From positions 1-64,000 of the forward strand of contig NZ_SDVB01000102.1 of assembly GCF_004137355.1 (NCBI RefSeq): a stretch of DNA of 64,000 nt, written 5' to 3'. The stretch is from Ciceribacter ferrooxidans (GTDB lineage Bacteria > Pseudomonadota > Alphaproteobacteria > Rhizobiales > Rhizobiaceae). The position numbers and the translations under genes were made by a program. The notes under the pieces were generated by a model. The model was not told the origin of the DNA. It saw only the letters and a list, made by a program, of their open reading frames with translations, and searched no databases. Shown piece by piece: positions 9,361 through 17,442 of this stretch; within the stretch, counting starts at the first letter, position 1, and each line of letters opens with the position of its first letter.

Positions 9361-9499
9361 GGAGTGTGGGGTGACCGTGGTGCCCAAAGAAGCCTTGTAG
9401 CACCGTGACGCGATCGGGGAGGCTGATGCAGTGCTCAAGTCCGATGCCGGGGCTTGCTCAGACCTCACGGTAAGGCACCCCTTGCGACACAGGAAAGGT

Positions 9500-9529
9500 C
9501 GTCATCCTCGGGCTTGACCCGAGGATCCA
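9500..9529. repeat. Palindromic repeat, family V, copy 2
   Basis: The core is CCTCGGGCTTGACCCGAGG, flanked by CGTCAT and ATCCA. It is identical over 30 bp to the reverse complement of 9331-9360. Confidence 0.75.
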
Positions 9530-9671
9530 CGCCGCGTTGCCGGTCGCGGGAGAGCGTCGTCGGTGGCGAAGAGAGTCCTTTCGGCTCGCGGACGCTCGCC
9601 GGCTAGACTCCGGCTCAGGGCCGGAGTGACGGCGGGAGAGTTGGACGGCTCGATACCGACTCCTTCACTAG

Positions 9672-9734
9672 CAAAATCGACGACTTGGCTTCACCAAGAT
9701 CGTGATTTTGTAACCTTTCCCACAGAGGGAGAGG
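9672..9734. repeat. 65-bp interspersed repeat, family IV, copy 2
   Basis: This copy has CAAAATC, an imperfect inner hairpin around ACTTGGCTTCACCAAG, GATTTTGTAACCTTTCCC and a GAGGGAGAGG end. It matches the minus-strand reading of 2183-2247 block by block, with substitutions mainly in the hairpin loop region. Confidence 0.7.
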
Positions 9735-9771
9735 CGCGTCGGCGCGCCCTTCGAGGGAGAGCGGTAGCCGA

Positions 9772-10158
9772 TCAGGCCGCCGGGACCGGGGTCGGCTTGC
9801 CTGCGGCGTCGAGCGCCACCATGACGAAGGTGGCGGCGGTGACCTTTTCCATCGTGTGGGTGAGGTAGCGCTGCGCCCAGACCTCGACGGAGAGAGTGAT
9901 CGAGGTACGGCCGACCCTTGCGATGTCGGTATAGACGCAGAGCGTGTCGCCGATCTTGACCGGCATGTCGAAGGCCATTTCCTTCACCGCAGCGGTGACG
10001 ACGCGGCCGCGGGCGCGTTCGGCGGCGCGGATGCCACAGGCAAGGTCCATCTGCGCCATGACCCAGCCGCCGAATATGTCGCCGGCGGCGTTGGCGTCGC
10101 CGGGCATGGCAAGCGTGCGGAGCGTGAGTTCGCCACAGGGCCTGGCGGTGTCGGTCAT
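9772..10158 (-). CDS. Acyl-CoA thioesterase, hotdog fold (YciA-like)
   Basis: This 128-residue single hotdog-domain protein hydrolyses acyl-CoA thioesters in the cytoplasm. Family features are GELTLRTLAMPGDANAAGDI, F-G-G-W-V-M-A-Q-M-D with the catalytic Asp region, V-T-A-A-V-K-E-M-A-F and VGDTLCVYTDI-type strands (here IGDTLCVYTDIARVGRTS). The ATG at 10158 gives the usual family length; longer in-frame starts read into the divergent promoter region. It is a single gene with no obvious operon partner. Confidence 0.88.
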   Translation of the reverse strand: MTDTARPCGELTLRTLAMPGDANAAGDIFGGWVMAQMDLACGIRAAERARGRVVTAAVKEMAFDMPVKIGDTLCVYTDIARVGRTSITLSVEVWAQRYLTHTMEKVTAATFVMVALDAAGKPTPVPAA

Positions 10159-10468
10159 GACGTCGGTTCCTTCGTTTCGTGGCATATGCCCGCAGGCCGG
10201 AGATCGGCGGGGCCGCGCGAGCACGGGCCGGACTTCCGTTTCGGCAGCGCGCCGCCACCGAACCGCAGGACAATGCCCGACCTGATTAGGCAAAATCGTT
10301 CCTCTCCGCAATTGCGACGTGCGAAGGGGAGGCTTGTCCCCGGTGCAAGCATGCGACACATGCGGCCCGCGCGCCCCGCACGGCAGGGACAACGAAACGT
10401 TTACGGCTTGGCCGTAAGCTTTCAGGCGAACTTGCCGGATGGCCGGCGGCGGCAGAGTGGTTCCTGGT
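10159..10468. other. Divergent intergenic region
   Basis: This 310-bp region separates the thioesterase and lipoprotein genes and should hold both promoters. A 7-bp perfect hairpin (TTACGGC, loop TTG, GCCGTAA) lies at 10401-10417. I see no gene or operator beyond that. Confidence 0.4.
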
Positions 10469-11122
10469 ATGGCGTTCGTTTCCTTTCTGCAGCGTTCGAT
10501 GCTGGTGCTGGCGTCCGGAACGGCGCTGGCCGGCTGCATGTCGGACGAACTGATCCCGCCGGCGGAGATCGGCGACACATCCGATTCGGCCATGCTCGAA
10601 GGCCCGGTCGGGGCGGAGATTTCCGGGCGCCGGCTGATCGGCAGGGTTGGCCGCGTCGACCGCGAGGACGCGGAGGAGAGCGCCTATTCCGCGGCACCGG
10701 CCGGCAACGGCGGCGCGCAGGCGATCGACTATCTCGACACACCCAATCTCGCAGGGACCACCAGCGGCCAGGCGGCGACCATGCCGGTCGCGAGCGCGCC
10801 GCTCGACGATGCCGGCGAGGGAACGATGAATGCCGCGGGCGGGGACGACAGCCTCGCCATGGCCGATCCGGGTGCCGAACAGACGGCGGCGGCAAGCTCC
10901 GGCGGTGCCTATGCTGTTCCCGAGGAGGGGATCAATATCGACGCCGGGCTCGGCGTGGCGGGTAGCGAGACGGTTGCGGCGGAAGAGGCGGCCGAGCCGG
11001 TGCCGACCGGGCCGATGACGATCGTCGAAAGCAATACCGAGCAGCCGGTGGTCGACGGGATCGGCACCGACAATCCCGTCGTCGTGCAGCCCGGAGCGTC
11101 GCCGGCGGACGGCGAGTTGTAG
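10469..11122 (+). CDS. Putative lipoprotein of unknown function
   Basis: This is a 217-residue protein with a lipoprotein signal peptide: a short charged start, a hydrophobic stretch (MLVLASGTAL) and the lipobox L-A-G-C with Cys23 as the acylated residue. The mature part is acidic, rich in Ala, Gly, Asp and Glu, and probably unstructured. I recognise no domain. An in-frame ATG at 10439 would add ten residues before the signal peptide; 10469 is preferred because it gives a normal signal peptide. Confidence 0.65.
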   Translation: MAFVSFLQRSMLVLASGTALAGCMSDELIPPAEIGDTSDSAMLEGPVGAEISGRRLIGRVGRVDREDAEESAYSAAPAGNGGAQAIDYLDTPNLAGTTSGQAATMPVASAPLDDAGEGTMNAAGGDDSLAMADPGAEQTAAASSGGAYAVPEEGINIDAGLGVAGSETVAAEEAAEPVPTGPMTIVESNTEQPVVDGIGTDNPVVVQPGASPADGEL

Positions 11123-11346
11123 TCGATCAGGCGGCAGGCGTACCGCCAGCGCCCCGCGTGGCCTTGCGGCGGCGCGCAGATGGATTAATCCCATGAGCTT
11201 GATGGCTCGCACGCGGCGGAACGGCTCCGGCCGTGCCCGCGGGCCGAAATCCGATACCTGACCCGTGACGGCCGGGAGAGGGCGCGCGGGCGGTGCCGGC
11301 GCTGCCTCGTCTCCCGCGCGGCCGGCCGGGCGCCGAAGGAAAGTTC

Positions 11347-12168
11347 ATGTCGACCTTGCCCGATCTCGTCTTCTTCGCCGTGCTGCTGGTCTTCGCCGGC
11401 GCGCTCGCCGGACTGCTGGCCGGCCTGCTCGGCATCGGCGGCGGCGCCGTGCTGGTGCCGGTCTTCTACCAGGTCTTCGGCTATGTGGGCATCGATCCGG
11501 CTGTCATCATGCACCTGGCGGTCGGGACCTCGACGGCGATCATCGTGCCGACCTCGATCCGCTCCTTCACAGCGCATCGCAGACGCGGCGCGGTCGACAT
11601 GGATCTGCTGAAGGGCTGGATCCTGGCCGTGCCGCTCGGCGCGGTGCTCGCGACCGCCGTCGCCTCGCATGCATCGAGCGAAATGTTGCGGCTGATCTTC
11701 GCGTTGATCGCGCTCATGCTCGCCGCCCGCATGATCTTTCTCAGCAATCGCCTGCATCTCGGCGACGACCTGCCCGGCGAGCCGGCGCGCTTTGCCGTCG
11801 GTGCGGTCTTCGGCGTGATCTCTGGACTGATGGGGATCGGCGGCGGGGTGCTCAACAACACCTTCATGACGCTCTACCGGCGGCCTATCCACCAGGCGGT
11901 GGCGACGTCGTCCGGCGTCGGGGTGCTGATCTCGATCCCGGCGCTGATCGGCTACGTGGCGGCCGGCTGGGGCGAAAAGGGGCTACCGCCGCTCTCCACC
12001 GGTTTCGTCAACTGGATCGCGTTTGCGCTGATCATTCCGGTCGCGATGGTGGTGACGCCGATGGGCGCGCGGCTGGCGCACGCGATGAGCAGGCGGCAGC
12101 TGGAATTCGGCTTTTCCGCCTTCCTCGTCGTCGTGTCGGCGCGCTTCTTCTGGAGCCTCTACGGCTGA
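11347..12168 (+). CDS. TauE/SafE-family sulfite or organic-acid exporter
   Basis: This is a 273-residue inner-membrane protein with about eight hydrophobic helices and the two family repeats containing G-L-L-A-G-L-L-G-I-G-G-G and G-L-M-G-I-G-G-G-V-L-N-N. These glycine-rich turns identify TauE/SafE (DUF81) proteins, which export sulfite, sulfoacetate or other small anions. GAAGGA seven bases upstream of the ATG at 11347 supports this start over an earlier GTG. No neighbour points to a substrate. Confidence 0.9.
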   Translation: MSTLPDLVFFAVLLVFAGALAGLLAGLLGIGGGAVLVPVFYQVFGYVGIDPAVIMHLAVGTSTAIIVPTSIRSFTAHRRRGAVDMDLLKGWILAVPLGAVLATAVASHASSEMLRLIFALIALMLAARMIFLSNRLHLGDDLPGEPARFAVGAVFGVISGLMGIGGGVLNNTFMTLYRRPIHQAVATSSGVGVLISIPALIGYVAAGWGEKGLPPLSTGFVNWIAFALIIPVAMVVTPMGARLAHAMSRRQLEFGFSAFLVVVSARFFWSLYG

Positions 12169-12174
12169 GGCGGC

Positions 12175-13206
12175 TTACGCCGCCACCGCCGTCGTCGTGG
12201 TCGCCGCGGCACGCGCCGACATCAGCTTGCGCTCCGCCCGCTCCTGCTGCGGCGAGCGGTTGTAGACCTCGCGATAGCACTTGGAGAAGTGCGAGGCGGA
12301 AACGAAGCCGCAGGCAACCGCCACCTCGACGACCGGCATCGACGACTGCACCAAGAGATGGCGGGCGCGGTCGAGGCGGATCTCGAGATAGTAGCGGGCC
12401 GGCGAACGGCCCATTTCCTGGCGGAAGAGGCGCTCGATCTGGCGGCGCGACAGGCCGGCATGGTCGGCGATCTCGAGAAGCGACAGCGGCTCGGAGAGAT
12501 TGCTTTCCATGAGTTCGATGATCGAGAGAACCTTGCCGTTCTGCACGCCGAGGCGGGCCCTGAGCGGCAGGCGCTGGCGGTCGTTGGCGCTGCGCACGCG
12601 GTCGGTCAGGTGCTGCTCGCAGACGCGGTTGACGAGGCCTTCGCCGAAATCCTGGCCGATGAGGTTCAGCATCATGTCGAGCGAGGCGGTGCCGCCGGCG
12701 CAGGTGTAGAGATTGCCGTCGACCTCGTAGAGATCGGCATAGACCTCGGCCTGCGGGAAACTCTCGGAGAAGCCGGGCAGGTTTTCCCAGTGGATGGCGC
12801 AGCGCTTGCCGTTGAGGAGGCCGGCTTGGGCCAGGACATGGGCGCCGGTACAGAGGCTGCCGACGGCGGCGCCGCGGTTGTAGGCCTCGCGCAGCCAGGC
12901 ATTGACCGACTTGTTGGAGAAGGTCTCGACGTCGATGCCGGAACAGACGAGCACCATGCTCGGCCGGTTCTCGCCGGAGAGGAAGCGGCGCTCGTCGGCG
13001 AGCGCGGTGTTGACCTCGATGCCGATGCCGCTCGAGGAGAGCACCCGCTGGCCGTCGGCCGAGGCGATGCGCCATTCGTAGGCGTCATAGCCGAGCATGC
13101 GGTTGGCGATGCGCAGCGTCTCGACGGCGCCGGCGAACGGCAGCAGCGTGAACTGCGGCACGAGGAAGAAGACGAGAGAACGTTTCTTGAGTGGGCTTTT
13201 GCTCAT
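12175..13206 (-). CDS. AraC-family regulator with DJ-1/PfpI domain (GlxA/GbdR type)
   Basis: This is a 343-residue regulator. The N-terminal DJ-1/PfpI-like domain contains FTLLPFAGAVETLRIANRML, the nucleophile-elbow-like G-S-L-C-T-G-A-H and CAGGTASLDMMLNLIG. The C-terminal AraC domain has two helix-turn-helix units (LLEIADHAGLSRRQIERLF and VVEVAVACGFVSASHFSKCY). As I remember them, GbdR (the glycine betaine catabolism activator of pseudomonads) and CdhR show the same layout and very similar blocks. This fits the methylated-amine cluster starting 5 kb away. The ATG at 13206 starts MSKSPLKKRS. Three GCGACAT repeats lie upstream at 13276, 13297 and 13328. The effector is not known. Confidence 0.88.
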   Translation of the reverse strand: MSKSPLKKRSLVFFLVPQFTLLPFAGAVETLRIANRMLGYDAYEWRIASADGQRVLSSSGIGIEVNTALADERRFLSGENRPSMVLVCSGIDVETFSNKSVNAWLREAYNRGAAVGSLCTGAHVLAQAGLLNGKRCAIHWENLPGFSESFPQAEVYADLYEVDGNLYTCAGGTASLDMMLNLIGQDFGEGLVNRVCEQHLTDRVRSANDRQRLPLRARLGVQNGKVLSIIELMESNLSEPLSLLEIADHAGLSRRQIERLFRQEMGRSPARYYLEIRLDRARHLLVQSSMPVVEVAVACGFVSASHFSKCYREVYNRSPQQERAERKLMSARAAATTTTAVAA

Positions 13207-13275
13207 GGCGGCAATCCGGATCAGGCGGCGATACCATATTCCTCGCTGGGAAACGGTCACCTCGATATCCTTAAC

Positions 13276-13334
13276 GCGACATGGGCATAAAGAAAAGCGA
13301 CATCGGTGCTCCGGGAGGTGTAAAATAGCGACAT
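13276..13334. promoter_or_regulatory. Three GCGACAT direct repeats before the AraC-type regulator
   Basis: GCGACAT occurs at 13276-13282, 13297-13303 and 13328-13334, with spacings of 21 and 31 bp, close to two and three helical turns. The middle one reads GAAAAGCGACATCGG, which closely matches GAAAAGCGACGGCGG in the mttB promoter region. I read this as a likely autoregulatory site, by inference. Confidence 0.5.
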
Positions 13335-13494
13335 TTCCTGATTTGGGATGGTCGTCCTCAGTCCCGTTCCGCCGGCAAACCCGGCGGCGGGCGGATATCC
13401 CGGTAATTGCAGGGCATTGCACACACATCTCCGGGATGCGCCGGGGCGGATGGAGGCGAGAGGCGGCGGCGGGAGAACCGCCGCCATGTCGCAT

Positions 13495-13734
13495 TCAGGC
13501 GCGTGAGCGCGTCGACCGTGCACGGCGCTCCGGCGGGGCGGCGGAAGGCCAGCCGATGTCCTTGCGCAGGTCGAGCGGCATGCCCTCCAGCGCGCGTTCC
13601 GTGCGGCGGCGGTTCTGCCAGCGGCGCAGCTGCGTCGCGGCGGAGGCGAAAGGAGCCGCCAGTGCGGCCAGGGGGAGAGGCCGCCGGAATGTCCGGCTGC
13701 CGGTGAAGGTGGTACCGAAGCTTGCCAGTATCAT
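13495..13734 (-). CDS. DUF1127 small protein
   Basis: This is a 79-residue basic protein with the DUF1127 pattern: a Trp/Arg-rich helix (LRRWQNRRRTERALEGMP) followed by L-D-L-R-K-D-I-G-W-P. DUF1127 proteins are arginine-rich and abundant in Rhizobiales. Some take part in RNA turnover and phosphate-related regulation in Agrobacterium; the role of this one is unknown. A motif CAATCAAACGAA lies 67 bp upstream of the start and is repeated before the next DUF1127 gene, which suggests joint control by the neighbouring LysR protein. Confidence 0.82.
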   Translation of the reverse strand: MILASFGTTFTGSRTFRRPLPLAALAAPFASAATQLRRWQNRRRTERALEGMPLDLRKDIGWPSAAPPERRARSTRSRA

Positions 13735-13800
13735 GGTGATCTCCTCGTTTCTGCAACGCCTGCGCTGCAGACGTTACCGGTATGCGCTTCGTTCATTCAT

Positions 13801-13812
13801 CAATCAAACGAA
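13801..13812. promoter_or_regulatory. CAATCAAACGAA box, copy 1
   Basis: The 12-bp sequence is identical to the box at 14087-14098 and sits at about the same distance (56-67 bp) upstream of a DUF1127 start codon. It is a candidate operator for the LysR regulator at 14154-15050. Confidence 0.5.
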
Positions 13813-13830
13813 TGTTTCTGATGTCAGGAA

Positions 13831-14031
13831 TCACATCCATTGATGTAATTGCTGGTCGTCGGCCTCCGCCCGGCGAGCGATGTCCGGCCAGCCGACATCC
13901 TTCTGCAGGGAGCGGGGCAGGGACTCCATCTGGCGGATGCTGCGCCGGCGCGCATTGCGGGCGGCCATCTTCCTCAGCGCGCGGGTGACGCCGAGATCCG
14001 GGATTTTCTGCGAGAGCGATGTGAACCGCAT
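13831..14031 (-). CDS. DUF1127-like small protein
   Basis: This is a 66-residue basic protein. The C-terminal part has the DUF1127 signature (RRRSIRQMESLPRSLQKDVG, then W-P-D-I). The ATG at 14031 follows AAGGAGGAAGTC, a very strong ribosome binding site, and is preferred over an in-frame ATG 54 bases upstream. It is a paralogue of the gene at 13495-13734 and lies divergent from the LysR regulator. Confidence 0.82.
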   Translation of the reverse strand: MRFTSLSQKIPDLGVTRALRKMAARNARRRSIRQMESLPRSLQKDVGWPDIARRAEADDQQLHQWM

Positions 14032-14086
14032 GACTTCCTCCTTCAGCGATGACTGTATGAGAGAAGGATGAACCGCGATTGACATT

Positions 14087-14098
14087 CAATCAAACGAA
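14087..14098. promoter_or_regulatory. CAATCAAACGAA box, copy 2, in the LysR/DUF1127 divergent region
   Basis: This is the same 12-mer as at 13801-13812. A TGATTG further right (about 14127-14133, next to the LysR start) forms an outer inverted repeat with its CAATCA. Such a layout between a LysR gene and its divergent target is typical of a LysR binding region; the assignment is inference. Confidence 0.5.
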
Positions 14099-14153
14099 AT
14101 GATATGGTGATTACGTTCAAATTAATTGATTGAGATAACCGACGGAGCCGAAG

Positions 14154-15050
14154 ATGACTCTGACAATGCGCCAACCCCTGCCGCTGCTCGACAACGACGT
14201 GCTGCGGACCTTCGTCGCCATCGCCGAGACCGGCAGCTTCACCACCGCGGCGGATGCCGTCTTCCGGACGCCGTCTGCGGTTTCCATGCAGATCAAGAAG
14301 CTCGAGGAACAGCTCGACACGACGCTCTTCCTGCGCGACGCGCGTTCGGTGACGCTGACGGAGAGCGGCGAGACGCTGCTGCCCTATGCGCGGCGGATGC
14401 TGGCGCTCTCGAACGAGGCGGTCGGCCGCTTCCGCATGCCCGAGATGAAGGGCGTGGTGCGCCTCGGCGCGCCGGACGACATCGGCGAGCGGTTCATGCC
14501 GACGATCCTCAAGCGCTTCGCCGAGGTCTATCCGCTGATCATGGTCGACCTGACCGTCGACAGCAGCGGGGCGCTGCGCCGTCGGCTCGCCGAACAGCGG
14601 CTCGACCTGACGCTCGTCAACACGGCGCCCGGCACGGTCTCGATCGAGGGCGAGGTGGTGCACAAGGAACAGCTGGTCTGGGCCGCCGCCAAGTGCGGCA
14701 CGGCGCATCTGCGCGATCCGCTGCCGGTGTCAATCTGGGAGGACGGCTGCTGCTGGCGGGCGGACGCGCTGTCGCGGCTCGACCGCGACAAGCGCCCCTA
14801 CCGTATCGCCTATCTCTCCGCCCACAGCATGGCGCAGCGCGCCGCGGTGATCGCCGACCTCGCCGTCGCGCCGCTGCCGCGCAGCTACCTGACCGCCGAC
14901 ATGGTGGCGCTCGGCTCCAAGCACGGGCTTCCCGATCTCGGCAGCTTCGAGGTGCGTCTGCTGAAGGGACAGGAAACGTCGGAGACGATCGACGCGGTGG
15001 CCGACAGCATCCGCTACGCCTATTCCGAGATGATCGGGATGGCCGCCTGA
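14154..15050 (+). CDS. LysR-family transcriptional regulator
   Basis: This is a 298-residue LysR-type regulator. The N-terminal winged helix-turn-helix is FVAIAETGSFTTAADAVFRT with PSAVSMQIKKLEEQL, followed by the linker helix and a periplasmic-binding-like effector domain. It starts at the ATG at 14154 with GACGGAG upstream. It is divergent from a DUF1127 gene, and an identical 12-bp box precedes both DUF1127 genes on that side. In Brucella the LysR regulator VtlR is reported to control small DUF1127 genes; this may be a functional parallel, although the sequence does not look like VtlR/LsrB itself. The effector is unknown. Confidence 0.88.
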   Translation: MTLTMRQPLPLLDNDVLRTFVAIAETGSFTTAADAVFRTPSAVSMQIKKLEEQLDTTLFLRDARSVTLTESGETLLPYARRMLALSNEAVGRFRMPEMKGVVRLGAPDDIGERFMPTILKRFAEVYPLIMVDLTVDSSGALRRRLAEQRLDLTLVNTAPGTVSIEGEVVHKEQLVWAAAKCGTAHLRDPLPVSIWEDGCCWRADALSRLDRDKRPYRIAYLSAHSMAQRAAVIADLAVAPLPRSYLTADMVALGSKHGLPDLGSFEVRLLKGQETSETIDAVADSIRYAYSEMIGMAA

Positions 15051-15054
15051 CCTT

Positions 15055-15786
15055 TCAGTCTTCGGCCATGCGCTCATAGAGCGACTGGCTTTCCAGAAGG
15101 ACGTCATCGAGCTTGCGGCCCTCGCGGAAATGCGCGAGGTGCGCGGGAAAGGCGACGCCCGGCGGAACGTCGGCCGAGATTTCCGGCGCGCCGATCACCG
15201 TCGTCACCGGAATGACGCCCGCCCAGGCGGCGAGGCCGTAATCCGCCTCGTCGTCGCCCACACCCTTGGCGCGCGCCTTCGCCGAGGCTTCCTCGATCTC
15301 CATGCCGATGACCATGGTCGCCTTCAGCTCCTGCGCCTCGTCGGGCCGTAGCTCGGCGGTACGCCCGGGATAGAAGCGGTCGACGATCGCCTTCAGCGCA
15401 CGCGCCTTCTCTTGCGGTTCCTCCACGATGTGCGCCGTGCCGAAGCACATGGCGGAGCGGTAGTTGGCGGAATGGTTGAAGCCGGAGCGTGCGAGCACCA
15501 GGCCGTCGAGATGGCTGACGGTGAGGCAGACGGGCGTGCCGGTCTTCAACTGCCGCAGCATGCGGCTCGCCGAGGAACCGTGCCAGTAGAGCCGGTCGCC
15601 CTCGCGCCAGTGGATGGTCGGCGTGCAGAACGGCTGGCCGTCGATCACGTAGGCGACGTGGCAGAGGAAGGCGGCGTCGAGGATCGGATAGATCACCGTG
15701 CGGTCGTAGCTGCCCCGCTCGTGCAGGCGCCTGATGCGGTTCTTCGGGCTGACGGGAAAGGCGGTTTGTCGTGGCTGGTCGTTCAT
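15055..15786 (-). CDS. Pyridoxamine 5'-phosphate oxidase-like flavoprotein (Nim-like)
   Basis: This is a 243-residue protein of the split-barrel FMN-binding fold. Recognisable stretches are the N-terminal RLHERGSYDR, ILDAAFLCHVAYVIDGQPFC, T-P-T-I-H-W-R, LYWHGSSASRML and GVIPVTTVIGAPEISADVPP, typical of the pyridoxamine 5'-phosphate oxidase/NimA-like group. It is divergent from a MocR-type regulator with only 79 bp between the starts. That is a common arrangement for PdxR/MocR proteins and suggests the enzyme is their target. The reaction is unknown; a flavin- or PLP-linked role is inferred. Confidence 0.85.
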   Translation of the reverse strand: MNDQPRQTAFPVSPKNRIRRLHERGSYDRTVIYPILDAAFLCHVAYVIDGQPFCTPTIHWREGDRLYWHGSSASRMLRQLKTGTPVCLTVSHLDGLVLARSGFNHSANYRSAMCFGTAHIVEEPQEKARALKAIVDRFYPGRTAELRPDEAQELKATMVIGMEIEEASAKARAKGVGDDEADYGLAAWAGVIPVTTVIGAPEISADVPPGVAFPAHLAHFREGRKLDDVLLESQSLYERMAED

Positions 15787-15865
15787 TTCGTATTCTCGCT
15801 TGCGTCCTCGATGGTTTCGGATCACAGGTAACGGAACGACATTGGTCTGAAACAGGTCCACTTAC

Positions 15866-17284
15866 ATGGATAATTTGCGAACCAATCCGCCGGACTGGTC
15901 GATCCTCATGCCGGTGCTGCCGGAGAAGGGTGCGCGACCGCAGGCGCTTTATGCCGAGATCCGCCGGCTGATCGAGGAGGGCGGGCTGCCGCCCGGCGCC
16001 AAGCTGCCGACGACGCGGGATCTCGCGGCGCGGTTTTCGCTGTCGCGCGGTGCGGCGGTGGCGGCCTACGAGATGCTGATCGCCGACGGATTTGCCGAGG
16101 CGCGCGTGGGTGCGGGAACCTATGTGGCCCGCGCCGTGCCGAACACCGGCGGCCGGCCGGTCCGCGCGCGGACACGTCCGCCGGAACCGCAAGGGCCGCT
16201 TCCCGGCGCACTCGGCTGCTCGACGGCGGACGAGACGACGATCCGCACCTTCCGCACGCTCCTCAACCGGCACCTGACGCAGCCTTCCGCCCGGCACTAT
16301 CATTACGGCGACCCGGCGGGCGGCGAGGACCTGAGGGGCGAGATTGCCGCCTATCTGCGCGCGGCGCGCGGCGTGCACTGCGAGGCCGACCAGGTGATCA
16401 TGACGTCCGGAACGCAGCAGGCGATCGACCTCGTGATCCGCTCGTTGCTGCGGCCGGGCGATCCGGTCTGGGTGGAGGACCCGTGCTATCCGACGGCGAA
16501 GGCGGCGCTTGCGGCCGCCGGTCTCGCCCTGACGGCCGTGCCGGTCGATGCCGAGGGCATGGATGTCACGGCCGGCGAGGCGCTGCAGCCGCAGGCGCGT
16601 GCGGCCTATGTGACGCCGTCGCACCAGTATCCGCTCGGTGTGACGCTCACCATGCCGCGGCGGCTCAGGCTGATCGACTGGGCGCGGCGCAACGACGCCT
16701 TCATCATCGAGGACGACTACGACAGCGAGTTCCGCTTTTCCGGGCCGCCGCTCACCTCGCTGCAGGGCATCGACGGCGAGGGGCGGGTGATCTATGTCGG
16801 AACCTTCTCGAAGACGCTGATGCCGGGCTTCCGGATCGGCTACATGGTGGTGCCGCGGCCGCTCGTCGGTCGTATCCTCGACGTGCGGAGGCTGACCGAC
16901 CGATTTCCCTCGACGCTCTTCGAAAGCGCGCTGGCCGAGTTCCTGCGCGAGGGCCATTTCGCCGCGCATGTGAAGCGGGCGCGCCGGCGGGTGCGGGCGG
17001 CGCGGGATGCGCTGACCGGCGTGCTGACGGATGCCGGAATGGCGGTCGCGACGCCGGAGCAGGGCCTGCACATGGTGGTGGAGGCGCCGCCCGGCCGCAG
17101 CGATGCCGAACATGTGCTCCTCGCCGCCGCGCACGGGTTCGAACTGCGCGCACTCTCGCCGATGTATCACGGCGGCGCGGGCCGGCAGGGCCTCGTCGTC
17201 GGCTTCTCCGGCTTTCCCGCAGAGGTGCTCGCCGCCGCCGCCGCGCGGTGGGTCGGGGCATCGCAGAACGAATTGACGAAGTGA
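15866..17284 (+). CDS. MocR/PdxR-family regulator (GntR HTH + aminotransferase-like)
   Basis: This is a 472-residue fusion. An N-terminal GntR winged helix (LIEEGGLPPGAKLPTTRDLA, FSLSRGAAVAAYEMLIADGF) is joined to a fold-type I aminotransferase-like domain. The PLP lysine lies in G-T-F-S-K-T-L-M-P-G-F-R-I-G-Y, and the V-T-P-S-H-Q-Y-P-L-G motif is present. MocR proteins sense PLP or PLP adducts and control the adjacent gene, here the divergent flavoprotein at 15055-15786. The intergenic stretch includes TGGTCTG AAA CAGGTCCA near 15843-15860, a possible half-palindromic operator. Confidence 0.9.
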   Translation: MDNLRTNPPDWSILMPVLPEKGARPQALYAEIRRLIEEGGLPPGAKLPTTRDLAARFSLSRGAAVAAYEMLIADGFAEARVGAGTYVARAVPNTGGRPVRARTRPPEPQGPLPGALGCSTADETTIRTFRTLLNRHLTQPSARHYHYGDPAGGEDLRGEIAAYLRAARGVHCEADQVIMTSGTQQAIDLVIRSLLRPGDPVWVEDPCYPTAKAALAAAGLALTAVPVDAEGMDVTAGEALQPQARAAYVTPSHQYPLGVTLTMPRRLRLIDWARRNDAFIIEDDYDSEFRFSGPPLTSLQGIDGEGRVIYVGTFSKTLMPGFRIGYMVVPRPLVGRILDVRRLTDRFPSTLFESALAEFLREGHFAAHVKRARRRVRAARDALTGVLTDAGMAVATPEQGLHMVVEAPPGRSDAEHVLLAAAHGFELRALSPMYHGGAGRQGLVVGFSGFPAEVLAAAAARWVGASQNELTK

Positions 17285-17442
17285 TATCTTCTGCAGCCAA
17301 ATTCTGTTCCGCAGAGAGCGTCCATTTTATAAGTTCCAGAAAGCTTGATCGTGACGACCATAGCAGCGACTCTTGCACGGCGAGCCATGATGGCAGAGTA
17401 TCAGTCCCCGCCTTCGCAATGTCCCCATAGTCTGGAAACCCA

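Larger units (their letters stand above)
9308..9771. other. Repeat-rich intergenic region
   Basis: No gene is supported. The stretch holds two exact inverted copies of a 30-bp palindromic element (9331-9360 and 9500-9529), an unrelated small palindrome near 9606-9630, and a copy of the 65-bp family IV repeat at 9672-9734. Confidence 0.6.

Noticed and set aside
9331-9529. CRISPR array or transposon ends suggested by the exact 30-bp inverted copies
   Set aside because: Only two copies in inverted orientation, 139 bp apart, with no transposase or cas gene; they behave like dispersed palindromic repeats.
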